DNA of 64,000 nucleotides from positions 29,919-93,918 of the forward strand of contig JAEVYT010000040.1 of assembly GCA_023392615.1 (NCBI GenBank). The letters are read 5' to 3'. Numbering within the stretch: the first letter of the stretch is position 1; every line of letters begins with the position of its first letter. Made by a program: the position numbers and the translations under genes. Shown here piece by piece: positions 34,331 to 43,416 of this stretch. Origin of the DNA: Bacillota bacterium. Lineage in GTDB: Bacteria > Bacillota > Clostridia > Lachnospirales > Lachnospiraceae. The notes beneath the pieces are model-generated. The model had not been told where the DNA came from. It searched no databases and saw only the letters and a list, made by a program, of their open reading frames with translations.

Positions 34331-36022
34331 ATGGTTATGAGTATGATGAATCTTTTGGTAAAGGTGTTTAGTGAAATATTATATCTGGGAGCGATGTCCA
34401 GTATTATTATAGTGTTGATTTTGGCGTTAAAAAGATTGTTTGGTAAAATCATGAGTCCAAAATGGCATTATTATATATGGATGTTACTGGTAATCAGACT
34501 GTTGGTTCCGGTGTTTCCAGAGAGTTCATTCAGTGCACTAAACCTGTATTATTTTACAGCAGAACAACTACATATTCGGAGTGAAGGCACACTTCCCTCA
34601 TTGAATCCATCAAGGAATACAGGTTCCGAAGATTCGTCTTTGCAGGAGACGGTAAAAAACACACCCTCAACTGACAATTTGCCGGATAAGCCATCCGATT
34701 CAACCGATAATTTGAATCCATCAGGGAACAATCTTGCTAAACACATAGGCGTTATGGAAGTACTCGCTATAATATGGCTAAGTGGAATGAGCTTGTTACT
34801 GCTTTATACGATTTATATTAACGTTTTATTTTACTTAAAGATGAAAAGGACATACACACCTTCAAATAATGAAAGGATTTTATCAATTCTCGTTGAATGT
34901 AAACAGATTGTAGGAATTAACAAAGAGATATCTCTATACACGACAAACAGACCTCGAACACCCTCGTTGTATAGCCTGTTTCATACTAGAATATTGGTGT
35001 CGGAAGTATATTTTGAGCAATTAAGTGATCAGGAGATAAAATATATCTTTCTCCATGAATTGTCTCATTACAAGAGAAAAGATATTACGCTAAATTGGAT
35101 TCTTACGGTATTACAGATTGTTTATTTCTTTCAGCCGCTTGTTTGGTATGCATTTGCCAAACTGCATGAGGATTGTGAAATATCCTGTGATTCGGAGGCA
35201 TTAAGATATCTTAAGTCAGAAGAATATCAAAATTATGGCATTACAGTCATTAAATTAATCAAACTGTTTTCTGAGTCTAATTTTATACCCGTTACAGCTG
35301 GACTATGGAAGCATAAATCAAACTACAAAAGGAGAATCATTATGATTACTAAATATAAAAAGCAAAGATGGATAAATACACTAATCACACTCATATTAAT
35401 AATTATTGTCGGTTTAGTAGGATTAACCGGCTGCAAAAAAGTCGGCACTTATACAGGTAACAATGATACACCTTCCGTTACTGAGGAAGTTAAAAACGTC
35501 CAGGTAACTGAAACACCGGCTCCTACTGCAAGTGTAACCAAAGCACCTACGAAGGAGAATGGATCTAACAGTGGAGATACAACGAAACCGGAGGTCACAA
35601 AAACACCTAGTAAGAATACTCAGTCAAATGACAAGAATACAGATATTTTTTATGGTAACTGGAGTATAAGTAAGGTGATCGCATATGGTTCAGCAGGAAC
35701 CTACAGTAAAGAAGATGCAGAAGGATTAATAGGTAAGAATCTAATTTTTTCAAAGGATAGTGCTACCTGCTTTGGGGATGATCCTGCTTATCTTAAGAAA
35801 TCAATTCAAAATCCAAGCTATAAGAGAACTTCAGTTTCAGCTTCGGATTTCATAACTAATTACAATATGACTTTTGAAAAGCTTGGAATAAGTAAGGATT
35901 CTGTTAACATGATTGAGGTCTCCGATTCCGCTAATAACGTTTATACCTTCTTGGTAAAAGATGATAATACTCTGATTGTAATTGGTGGCGGAACTTATTT
36001 CGAATTAGTAAGAAAGCATTAA
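34331..36022 (+). CDS. BlaR1/MecR1-type M56 sensor metalloprotease
   Basis: 563 residues. Membrane segments flank an intracellular zinc-protease domain with HELSH (His242-Glu243, His246). Another membrane segment follows (about 345-365), ending GLTGC, a lipobox-like sequence. Then comes a Thr/Pro-rich linker and a C-terminal outer domain of about 130 residues (FYGNWSISKVIAYGSAGTYS to IGGGTYFELVRKH). BlaR1 normally ends in a penicillin-binding sensor with SxxK; that is absent, so the ligand is not a beta-lactam recognised in the classic way. Start could be 34331, 34337 or nearby ATGs. Confidence 0.88.
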   Translation: MVMSMMNLLVKVFSEILYLGAMSSIIIVLILALKRLFGKIMSPKWHYYIWMLLVIRLLVPVFPESSFSALNLYYFTAEQLHIRSEGTLPSLNPSRNTGSEDSSLQETVKNTPSTDNLPDKPSDSTDNLNPSGNNLAKHIGVMEVLAIIWLSGMSLLLLYTIYINVLFYLKMKRTYTPSNNERILSILVECKQIVGINKEISLYTTNRPRTPSLYSLFHTRILVSEVYFEQLSDQEIKYIFLHELSHYKRKDITLNWILTVLQIVYFFQPLVWYAFAKLHEDCEISCDSEALRYLKSEEYQNYGITVIKLIKLFSESNFIPVTAGLWKHKSNYKRRIIMITKYKKQRWINTLITLILIIIVGLVGLTGCKKVGTYTGNNDTPSVTEEVKNVQVTETPAPTASVTKAPTKENGSNSGDTTKPEVTKTPSKNTQSNDKNTDIFYGNWSISKVIAYGSAGTYSKEDAEGLIGKNLIFSKDSATCFGDDPAYLKKSIQNPSYKRTSVSASDFITNYNMTFEKLGISKDSVNMIEVSDSANNVYTFLVKDDNTLIVIGGGTYFELVRKH

Positions 36023-36168
36023 TCGAGATAATGATCAAATTATAAAACTTGGATAACTGGGAATGATATAAAAGTAATTAATCGAATCATAAGGTGATAC
36101 TTAGGATGTTATTCAATCATTATGGTTTTGTGTCGTTCATTGCGAAAGGCTGTACATTAAAAAAAACA

Positions 36169-36197
36169 TTGTCATTTAAAATTACGTGAGGTATAAT
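36169..36197 (+). promoter_or_regulatory. Promoter of the teichoic acid cluster
   Basis: TTGTCA (36169-36174), 17-bp spacer and TATAAT (36192-36197), 54 bp before tarI. Confidence 0.7.
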
Positions 36198-36251
36198 CTT
36201 TTGGTAGAATAAGTGAATTTATACTTTTAAATAAAATATGAGGTGAAATAT

Positions 36252-36962
36252 ATGATTTATGGAGTGATATTAGCAGGTGGAATAGGAAGTAGGATGGGAA
36301 ATACAGAAAAACCAAAACAATTTTTATTAATAGGAGAGAAACCTATTATCATCCATACCATAGAAAAGTTCCTTGTAAATGATAAGTTTGATAAAATAAT
36401 TGTACTATGCCCTTCTCAATGGATTGGACATACGCAAAATATCATAAAAAGATATATTCCAGATAAAGAAAAAATAACTGTAATTGAAGGTGGAACAACT
36501 CGTAATGAAACAATCATGAATTCTATTCGTCATATCGAGCAGACAGACGGTCTTGATGAAGATACAGTAATAGTAACCCATGATTCGGTTCGACCATTTG
36601 TAACACATCGTATTTTGGATGAAAATATTAAATATGCGCTCTCTCATGGGGCATGTGATACAGTTATATCTGCTACGGACACCATCGTGGAGAGTACAGA
36701 TAATAAGATTATTTCTAATATACCAGATCGTAAACATATGTATCAGGGACAGACACCTCAATCTTTTAAAGCCACGAAATTGAAAGAACTATATGAAGGA
36801 TTAACAGAGATTGAGAAGGATATATTAACGGATGCTGCTAAAATATTTGTAATAAAAGGACAAGATGTGCATCTGGTTGAAGGGGAAGTATTTAATATTA
36901 AGATAACTTATCCTTATGATATTCGTGTGGCAGAATCCCTGCTTAAAGGAGATAATGAATAA
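36252..36962 (+). CDS. tarI: Ribitol-5-phosphate cytidylyltransferase
   Basis: Makes CDP-ribitol for wall teichoic acid. 236 residues of the IspD/TarI nucleotidyltransferase fold: GVILAGGIGSRMGNTEKPKQ is the CTP-binding loop, with HDSVRPFV and IKITYPYDIRVAE in the C-terminal half. The LAGG start (rather than AAG) and the TarJ and TagF/TarL neighbours favour TarI over the isoprenoid enzyme IspD. Start 36252 is 5 nt after GAGGTGA. It overlaps tarJ by 1 nt. Confidence 0.9.
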   Translation: MIYGVILAGGIGSRMGNTEKPKQFLLIGEKPIIIHTIEKFLVNDKFDKIIVLCPSQWIGHTQNIIKRYIPDKEKITVIEGGTTRNETIMNSIRHIEQTDGLDEDTVIVTHDSVRPFVTHRILDENIKYALSHGACDTVISATDTIVESTDNKIISNIPDRKHMYQGQTPQSFKATKLKELYEGLTEIEKDILTDAAKIFVIKGQDVHLVEGEVFNIKITYPYDIRVAESLLKGDNE

Positions 36963-37987
36963 TGCTTAATGTAGTATATAGATTAGTAGCACCGCGAAAG
37001 ATAGAGACCGTTTTTTCAGACATTAACCTATTTGGAAATAATGTAATTGTAAGACCGACACATCTATCGATTTGTAATGCAGATCAACGCTATTATCAAG
37101 GAACTCGTGATCCGGAGATATTAGCAAAGAAATTACCGATGGCATTAATTCATGAAGGCATAGGCGAAGTAGTATATGATCCAACCAATAGTTTTAAGCT
37201 GGGAGATCGCGTAGTGATGATTCCAAATACACCGGTAGAGTCAGATGAATTTATCGCAGAAAATTACTTACGTTCAAGTAAATTCCGTGCAAGTGGTTTT
37301 GATGGCTTTTTACAGGAAAATGTTGCGATTAGTCCGGATCGTTTGGTGCTTCTTCCGGCAAATATTAATCCGTATGTCGCAGCTTTCACAGAGATTATTA
37401 GTGTAAGTGTACATGCTATTTCAAGATTTGAACGATTTTCTCATGGTAGAAAAGAAGCGATAGGTATTTGGGGTGATGGCAATTTAGGATATATTACCTC
37501 ACTGTTTTTGAGGAAGGTATTTCCAGACTCGAAAATATATGTTTTTGGCATCGATTTAGAAAAGTTGAATTATTTTTCCTTTGCTGATAAGTGCTTTTTA
37601 ACAACAAGTATACCAAAGGAGTTACAGTTAGATCATGCTTTTGAATGTGTTGGTGGTAATGGCTCTCAAATAGCAATCAATCAAATCATAGATTATATCA
37701 AACCAGAAGGCACTATTTCTATCTTAGGAGTATCGGAATATCCGGTTCCTATCAATACCAGAATGATTCTTGAAAAAGGTCTTCGTATATTCGGAAGCAG
37801 TCGTAGTGGGCGTGAAGATTTCGTCAAAACGGTTGAGTTATACAAAGAGCACCCAGAATTAATCGAGTTTTTAGAAAATCTCGTGGGATATAAAAAAGTA
37901 GTACGAAATGTATCTGATATTATAGATGCTTTTGATGCAGATATAAAAAATGCATTTGGTAAAACCGTTATGAAATGGGACAAGTAA
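36962..37987 (+). CDS. tarJ: Ribulose-5-phosphate reductase (TarJ, MDR family)
   Basis: NADPH-dependent reduction of ribulose 5-phosphate to ribitol 5-phosphate, feeding TarI. 341-residue medium-chain dehydrogenase/reductase. ALIHEGIGEVVYDP contains the zinc-ligand region, GIWGDGNLGYITSLFLRKVF is the dinucleotide fold, and FECVGGNGSQ follows. The ATG overlaps the tarI stop (TAATG), so translation is coupled. The TarI-TarJ pair makes CDP-ribitol the likely activated polyol. Confidence 0.9.
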   Translation: MLNVVYRLVAPRKIETVFSDINLFGNNVIVRPTHLSICNADQRYYQGTRDPEILAKKLPMALIHEGIGEVVYDPTNSFKLGDRVVMIPNTPVESDEFIAENYLRSSKFRASGFDGFLQENVAISPDRLVLLPANINPYVAAFTEIISVSVHAISRFERFSHGRKEAIGIWGDGNLGYITSLFLRKVFPDSKIYVFGIDLEKLNYFSFADKCFLTTSIPKELQLDHAFECVGGNGSQIAINQIIDYIKPEGTISILGVSEYPVPINTRMILEKGLRIFGSSRSGREDFVKTVELYKEHPELIEFLENLVGYKKVVRNVSDIIDAFDADIKNAFGKTVMKWDK

Positions 37988-37990
37988 GAC

Positions 37991-39802
37991 ATGGATAAAT
38001 CGTTTCAGTCTAGTTTAGAAATTAAAGAATTTGATATAGTTGATTCAATAATTAATATAGTTGTTAAAATCACCTGTCCAACAGATGAATTGATTGCTTC
38101 GCCGAAGATAAGAGTGATTTTCGAATGCGGAACAGAGGATCGTATTCTACCGATATTAGGTGATACCTCCTATATATCAGAAGATAAGAAAACAAAAGTG
38201 TTTTATGCCAAGTATCGTTATCAGATTAAAAACTTATTTTTGAATAAGAAACCCAATCAAGAGATAAAGATCCATTTCTCTGTTTCTAATGGAGATTATT
38301 ATAATGAAACAGTACCATTTACATTCAGTTCTTCCATCAATTTGAATTATGAGGACTATAAAGTAGAAGCGGATTGTGGCGGCTGTTATTTGGTAATAAA
38401 ACAATTAGCAAAACACAAATCAGAATCCTCTGCAATTAATAAGAAAATGAATAGAATTAAGACGATTGTAAAGAAGATTGTAGGGAAGCTATATACTCTT
38501 TTTCTTTGTATTCTCGGACTATTTCTTTTACCGCTTTTCTTTATTGATGCTTTGATGTCTTATTTTGATATGAGCTCAGGTAATAGTGAAAATGGAAGTA
38601 CGGGATTAAAATGGTTTCTTGTTCATATTCGTTGGAGATATTCCGTTTTTAGTAAGACAAATATTAATATTCTTTTATTCAAAGTGCATTTTTTAAAAAT
38701 AGCATATCAGTATTATTGCCGGAACAAAATAATAGGCAACCGTGTATCCTTTTTATCAAGTCGAAGAATGGATATGACGGGTAATTTAGGATTCGTATAT
38801 GCTGCACTATTGAAGGATAGCCCAAATTATGATATACAGCAATTATTGGACCCAAAACCTTTGTTTCGAATGTCTTTAAAAAATATTAAAAAGTTAGCAT
38901 ATCTTTGCGCAACATCAAAAATAATTTTAATTGATGACTTTTTTCCAATATTAAATTTTGTAAATTTAAAGGAAGAAACAAAATTAATTCAATTATGGCA
39001 TGCTTGCGGAGCATTTAAAACATTTGGTTTTACACGTGTTGGAAAGATTGGTGGACCGTCGCAAGATAGCTTAAATCATAGGAATTATGATTATGCTATT
39101 GTTAGTTCACAGGAAATAGCAAAGTTCTATGCAGAAGGTTTTGGAATTCCTAGCAGCCATGTGATAGCAACTGGGATACCTCGTACAGACATCTTTTTCA
39201 GTGAAGAACATAAAAATAAAGTGGTATCCAAGTTTTATGAAAGAAATCCGAAATTAAGGGATAAAAAGATTGTTCTGTTCGCGCCAACGTTTCGTGGAAA
39301 TGGTAAAGAGTCAGCATATTTTAATGAAAATCGATTTGATCCTGTTAAGGTTTACGAAAGTACAAATAAGGAATATGCTATCATAATTAAGCATCATCCT
39401 TTTGTAAAAAATAAGTTAGTGGTGCCAGAGGAATATAAAGAATTCATAATTGATTTATCGGATAAATCTGAATTAAATGATTTACTTTTTGTTACGGATG
39501 TAATTATAACGGACTATTCATCTTTAGTATTTGAGGCTTCGTTATTAAATATACCAATGCTCTTTTACGCATATGATTTAGGAAGATATATTGCTGCCAG
39601 GGACTTCTATTATGATTATGAACATTTTGTTCCTGGGAAAATAGTGAGGAATCAATCTCAATTAATCAATGCGCTACATACTAAAGATTTTGATGTAAAT
39701 AAGATTGAAGCGTTTAAAAATCGATTTTTTGATTATCGGGATGGTAATTCTACCTCTCGTGTGGTTGATCTGATTGATAATATAATTGAAAATAAACATT
39801 AG
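37991..39802 (+). CDS. CDP-polyol phosphotransferase, TagF/TarL family (1)
   Basis: 603 residues. The first 140 form a beta-rich accessory domain, then a hydrophobic stretch (about 165-190) that may dip into the membrane. The TagF/TarL catalytic domain follows: LIQLWHACGAFKTFGFTR, FAPTFRGNG, IIKHHPFV and ITDYSSLVFEASLLNIPM. The HACG and DYSS motifs are the family's active-site signatures. It extends or primes poly(ribitol or glycerol phosphate) wall polymer on the inner membrane face. Which of the three homologues is primase or polymerase cannot be assigned. Confidence 0.88.
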   Translation: MDKSFQSSLEIKEFDIVDSIINIVVKITCPTDELIASPKIRVIFECGTEDRILPILGDTSYISEDKKTKVFYAKYRYQIKNLFLNKKPNQEIKIHFSVSNGDYYNETVPFTFSSSINLNYEDYKVEADCGGCYLVIKQLAKHKSESSAINKKMNRIKTIVKKIVGKLYTLFLCILGLFLLPLFFIDALMSYFDMSSGNSENGSTGLKWFLVHIRWRYSVFSKTNINILLFKVHFLKIAYQYYCRNKIIGNRVSFLSSRRMDMTGNLGFVYAALLKDSPNYDIQQLLDPKPLFRMSLKNIKKLAYLCATSKIILIDDFFPILNFVNLKEETKLIQLWHACGAFKTFGFTRVGKIGGPSQDSLNHRNYDYAIVSSQEIAKFYAEGFGIPSSHVIATGIPRTDIFFSEEHKNKVVSKFYERNPKLRDKKIVLFAPTFRGNGKESAYFNENRFDPVKVYESTNKEYAIIIKHHPFVKNKLVVPEEYKEFIIDLSDKSELNDLLFVTDVIITDYSSLVFEASLLNIPMLFYAYDLGRYIAARDFYYDYEHFVPGKIVRNQSQLINALHTKDFDVNKIEAFKNRFFDYRDGNSTSRVVDLIDNIIENKH

Positions 39803-39831
39803 AGACTAGATGCAATTTATGGAGATGAATT

Positions 39832-40983
39832 ATGAAAGAGCTTACGTATCGCTTGTACGGTTTGCTGTTCAACATACTAAAATGGTTTCCGTTAAGGAAG
39901 AAAAAAGTACTTTTGTACATGGTACACAATAGTAATTTTAAAGATAATTTGAAATTTATATATGAAGAAATGAAGCGGAGAGATTCATCTTTTCGCTTCA
40001 TTATAATTTCTAAAAAGGATTTGTTTTATTGCAAAAGCGTAAATCCATTTATTAAAATATTAAAGAAATTACAAGGAACTCTTAGCTTTTATATTGTAGT
40101 AAACTATCATTTTGCAACGTCAGAGTATATCTGTCTAAACGATAATTTTTTGCCGCTCGCATTTATGAAGTTCAAAAGTGATGCAAAACTGATTCAGCTT
40201 TGGCATGGTGTAGGAGCGTTCAAAAAATTCGGTTTATCCACAGAAAATGATCCGCTAGTACGTAGTCTAGTATCAAAGGGGAATCAACAATTGGATTACC
40301 TGTTTGTATCTTCCGTAAATAATATTCCAGCCTACGAACAAGCCATGGGCATATCGAATGAACATATCTATGCGACGGGAATCCCTGTAACTGATTATTA
40401 TTATCAGGAACAAAACCGTCAAAAAGCATGGGAACGTGTACTTCGTCGTTATCCGATGGTGAGTGAGAAAAAAATAATTTTATATGTTCCCACATTTCGA
40501 AAATCAGAAGGTGAGAATAATTCGATTTTAGAGAAATTTGATGCGGATTACTTGTTAGGTGAATTGGGTAAAGAATATATAATTTTAGTTCGGATGCACC
40601 CGCAGATACAACCTTCAACGAAAAAGATTACAGCAGGATATATTGATGTCACAGATTATGATGATGTAAAAGAACTTTATATTGTTTCGGATTTATTAAT
40701 TACGGATTACTCGTCAGCAGTTGTAGAATATGCCCTTCTTAATAAACCGATGATTTTCTATGCTTATGATTTGGAACAGTACGATCGTGGATTTTACGAT
40801 TCCTACGAAGAGATGGTTCCGGGACCAATTGTAAAAAATATTGCAGATTTATCTAAGGTTATCAAGAAGTCAATAGATTCAGACTTTAATGAAAAAAGAG
40901 AGAAATTTATTACACGCCATTATGATTATCGAGATGGACAATCTACAAATAGGGTTGTGGAGATTATAATGAACCATCATTAG
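39832..40983 (+). CDS. CDP-polyol phosphotransferase, TagB/TagF family (2)
   Basis: 383 residues with only the catalytic domain, as in TagB-type primases: LIQLWHGVGAFKKFGL, LYVPTFRKSEG, LVRMHPQIQ and ITDYSSAVVEYALLNKPM. Shorter than its two neighbours and lacking their N-terminal domain. A primase role (first polyol phosphate onto the linkage unit) is a reasonable guess from size alone. Same operon, 29 bp after the previous gene. Confidence 0.85.
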   Translation: MKELTYRLYGLLFNILKWFPLRKKKVLLYMVHNSNFKDNLKFIYEEMKRRDSSFRFIIISKKDLFYCKSVNPFIKILKKLQGTLSFYIVVNYHFATSEYICLNDNFLPLAFMKFKSDAKLIQLWHGVGAFKKFGLSTENDPLVRSLVSKGNQQLDYLFVSSVNNIPAYEQAMGISNEHIYATGIPVTDYYYQEQNRQKAWERVLRRYPMVSEKKIILYVPTFRKSEGENNSILEKFDADYLLGELGKEYIILVRMHPQIQPSTKKITAGYIDVTDYDDVKELYIVSDLLITDYSSAVVEYALLNKPMIFYAYDLEQYDRGFYDSYEEMVPGPIVKNIADLSKVIKKSIDSDFNEKREKFITRHYDYRDGQSTNRVVEIIMNHH

Positions 40984-41002
40984 AAAAGAAAGGATGATGC
41001 TG

Positions 41003-42697
41003 ATGGATGCAAGTATTCAGATAAGAAATGTAAATTATAATAAGCATTATCTCAGTTTTTCTCTAAAAGGTGAGTTGCGAAACTGCATACAGAAGGAAAA
41101 GATTAGACTAATACTGATATTGAGCCATGAACATGAAAACCGAAGAATTCCAGTCGACATAACTTGTAATTTTATAGAGGGTAAAAATCTTAAATGTGAA
41201 TTCGAAGGGATTGCAAATATTCACATTGCAAGTGTATTCTTTAGGAATGATTTATTTAAAGTATGCCAAATGAAGCCAATGCTTTTTGTTGGTTATGAAG
41301 AACTTAATGATGTTATTCTAGAAATAGATCAAAAAAATTTAGATAAAAGAATCACATTTGCCTCCAACAAGATTTTTATCGATGGAGATTTGTTTAGTGG
41401 AAAGAAAAAAAACAATGATGGTAAATTTCATAAGGTTTATCGATTGACTTTATTTTTGGGTTGCATATTATGTTTTCCGCTTTTTTTTATTGTTGGTTTT
41501 ATAAGATTAAAAGGAATAAAGAAAGCATTACGATATGTCAGTGTTACAACAGGAATAATATCTGGATGGAGTTATAGTGTCAGAGAATGGAAGACTACAT
41601 TCTTTACTAGTTGCTATTACCGCAAGATAAAAGAGCCTATCAACACAAAACGTATTGTTTTTTTGTCAGAAAGAAGATTTGATCCGAATGGTAATCTGAA
41701 TCGTGTGAAACTAGAATTAGCAAAGCATAATGAGCTAGAGATTATTCTTTTGCAAAATGAGAAGACAGTTGCTAACTTGAGCCTTCCTGAGTTAAAACAT
41801 ATAGCAGAAGTAATTAGTACGGCTAAGATAATTATACTGGATGATTTCTATCCCCAGCTCCATGCATTGGATATTAGAACAGAGAGTAAGGTTATTCAGC
41901 TTTGGCATGCGTGTGGGGCATTTAAAACCTTTGGATTTACCAGAATGGATAAACCGGGATGGGCACCTCAGCAGTCTAAGAATCATAGATGCTATGATTA
42001 TACATTTGTAAGCGGAGAACGTATTCGTAGCATCTATAGTGAAGCTTTTGGAATACCAATTGAGCATGTATTAGATCTCGGTGTACCAAGAACGGATGAT
42101 TTCTTTTCGGAGGAGTATAAGCAGGCAGTCTATGAAACGCTGTTACAAAAGTATCCTATGCTGTATAAGAAAAAGGTGGTTTTGATTGCACCGACATTCC
42201 GTGGAGATGGTAACAGAGATGCATATTATCCTGTGGATAAATTATCATTGGATCAATTATGTGAACAACTACCGGAGGATTATGTATTTGTAACAAAAAT
42301 GCACCCATTTGTTCGTGATAGATTTCGTTATGATGAAAAATATAAAGATAGAATTATGGATCTATCCCTAAATGAGAATATCAATGATCTATTATTCGTA
42401 ACCGATATCTTGGTGACAGATTATTCTTCAGTTATATTTGAAGCTGCTTTGCTTAATATTCCGATGATATTCTATGCTTATGATATGGAAGAGTATATGG
42501 AGAAGAGAGACGTATACTTTGAATATGAGCATTTTACTCCTGGACCGATAGTAAAAAGTCAGTCAGAGCTATGTGATGAACTTAAGCATGCAGCGGGTGA
42601 TCCGGATAGGATGAAGATATTTAAAGAGGTATTCGTAAATTCGCTGGACGGAAAATCCACACAGAGGATTACTGATTTTATCTATCATTTAATCTAG
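41003..42697 (+). CDS. CDP-polyol phosphotransferase, TagF/TarL family (3)
   Basis: 564 residues with the same layout as the 37991-39802 product: N-terminal beta domain, a hydrophobic segment (about 140-165), then LIQLWHACGAFKTFGFTR, IAPTFRGDGN, VTKMHPFVRD and VTDYSSVIFEAALLNIPM. The two long copies share many identical motif blocks and probably arose by duplication. Of the clustered ATGs, 41003 has the best spacing from AAAGG (9 nt). Last gene of the teichoic acid operon; no TagA/TagO or exporter (TagGH) genes are here. Confidence 0.87.
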   Translation: MDASIQIRNVNYNKHYLSFSLKGELRNCIQKEKIRLILILSHEHENRRIPVDITCNFIEGKNLKCEFEGIANIHIASVFFRNDLFKVCQMKPMLFVGYEELNDVILEIDQKNLDKRITFASNKIFIDGDLFSGKKKNNDGKFHKVYRLTLFLGCILCFPLFFIVGFIRLKGIKKALRYVSVTTGIISGWSYSVREWKTTFFTSCYYRKIKEPINTKRIVFLSERRFDPNGNLNRVKLELAKHNELEIILLQNEKTVANLSLPELKHIAEVISTAKIIILDDFYPQLHALDIRTESKVIQLWHACGAFKTFGFTRMDKPGWAPQQSKNHRCYDYTFVSGERIRSIYSEAFGIPIEHVLDLGVPRTDDFFSEEYKQAVYETLLQKYPMLYKKKVVLIAPTFRGDGNRDAYYPVDKLSLDQLCEQLPEDYVFVTKMHPFVRDRFRYDEKYKDRIMDLSLNENINDLLFVTDILVTDYSSVIFEAALLNIPMIFYAYDMEEYMEKRDVYFEYEHFTPGPIVKSQSELCDELKHAAGDPDRMKIFKEVFVNSLDGKSTQRITDFIYHLI

Positions 42698-42707
42698 TTG
42701 GTTTTTC

Positions 42708-42736
42708 TTTACAAATATAGAAAGCTGTGTTATATT
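42708..42736 (+). promoter_or_regulatory. Promoter of a short transcription unit
   Basis: TTTACA (42708-42713), 17-bp spacer and TATATT (42731-42736), just after the last teichoic acid gene. Confidence 0.55.
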
Positions 42737-42782
42737 ACTAAACGTAACATATCAATATAAATATAAGAAAGGAGACATTGCA

Positions 42783-42920
42783 ATGAAATCACAATTAATA
42801 ATAATAGCACTACGACTAAGTGAAAGTATGAATAGTCAGAGCAGTTTAAAACAGAATAATGGTATATGCTACGGTCGTATTATATCCGGATTTCAAGCAA
42901 TGGAATCCGTGAATCCATAA
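42783..42920 (+). CDS. Possible 45-residue small protein or leader peptide
   Basis: An ATG with a strong ribosome binding site (AAAGGAG, 8-nt spacing) opens 45 codons beginning MKSQLIIIALRLSE and ending GFQAMESVNP. It has its own promoter upstream and a hairpin (GGTAGCAT/ATGCTATC, about 42931-42953) and intrinsic terminator downstream. No homologue recognised. It could be a real small protein, a leader peptide or a decayed gene start. The gap 42698-43071 holds nothing else. Confidence 0.45.
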   Translation: MKSQLIIIALRLSESMNSQSSLKQNNGICYGRIISGFQAMESVNP

Positions 42921-42980
42921 TAGATAAATTACTGGTAGCATATCTTTAATGCTATCGGCGATAACTGCATAGTTTGAATG

Positions 42981-43029
42981 AAAGCCGATTGATATTGTGA
43001 ATTGTGTTCACGATAAGATCGGCTTTTTC
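42981..43029 (+). terminator. Intrinsic terminator of the short unit
   Basis: AAAGCCGAT (42981-42989) pairs with ATCGGCTTT (43018-43026), with an inner TTGTGAA/TTCACGA pairing, and runs into five T. It precedes the Cys-rich protein gene by about 45 bp. Confidence 0.8.
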
Positions 43030-43071
43030 TATGTCGTTAGGCGGTAGCATTGTATGAGAAGGAGAATTAAT

Positions 43072-43284
43072 ATGGCAAAGTATAGAGAAGCAGTTTGCAT
43101 TCATTATGTCGCATTCGGGGAATGCAAAAAAGGTAGGGAAGCCTGCCATGAACATTATTGTCAAAAGTGTGATAAATATTATCCACGTGCGAAAGAAACA
43201 CAGCCCAATAGGGAAAAAAGAAAAGTCAGAATGAGTGCGAAGTTAGAGGATATGAAGGATTATAAAAAGAATAAGGATTTTTAA
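43072..43284 (+). CDS. Small Cys/His-rich putative zinc-binding protein
   Basis: 70 residues. CIHYVAFGECKKGREACHEH followed by YCQKCDKYYPRAKE gives five Cys and several His in 30 residues, a likely zinc ribbon, then a Lys/Arg-rich tail suited to nucleic acid. I recall similar short proteins in Lachnospiraceae genomes and phages without assigned function. Start 43072 follows AAGGAG by 7 nt. It lies 130 bp before rtcB in the same orientation, so a role with RNA is conceivable but unproven. Confidence 0.75.
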   Translation: MAKYREAVCIHYVAFGECKKGREACHEHYCQKCDKYYPRAKETQPNREKRKVRMSAKLEDMKDYKKNKDF

Positions 43285-43416
43285 AAGCTATGGAGGCTGT
43301 TGCAAAATAAGTGATTCTATTAAGCAACAATGTTATTTGCCTCACAACCTAGCAAAGTTTGTTGCTATTGGCTCAAGCTTATATATGAGAAAACGTTAAT
43401 AGAAATGGAGAAAAAA

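Noticed and set aside
36252..36962. IspD (isoprenoid pathway) as identity of the cytidylyltransferase
   Set aside because: LAGG nucleotide loop and direct coupling to tarJ and teichoic polymerases favour TarI.
43288..43404. Sequence GGCTGTTGCAAAATAAGTG and surroundings, resembling ends of some insertion sequences
   Set aside because: No matching second end, target duplication or transposase remnant could be found; could be chance or an mRNA hairpin.
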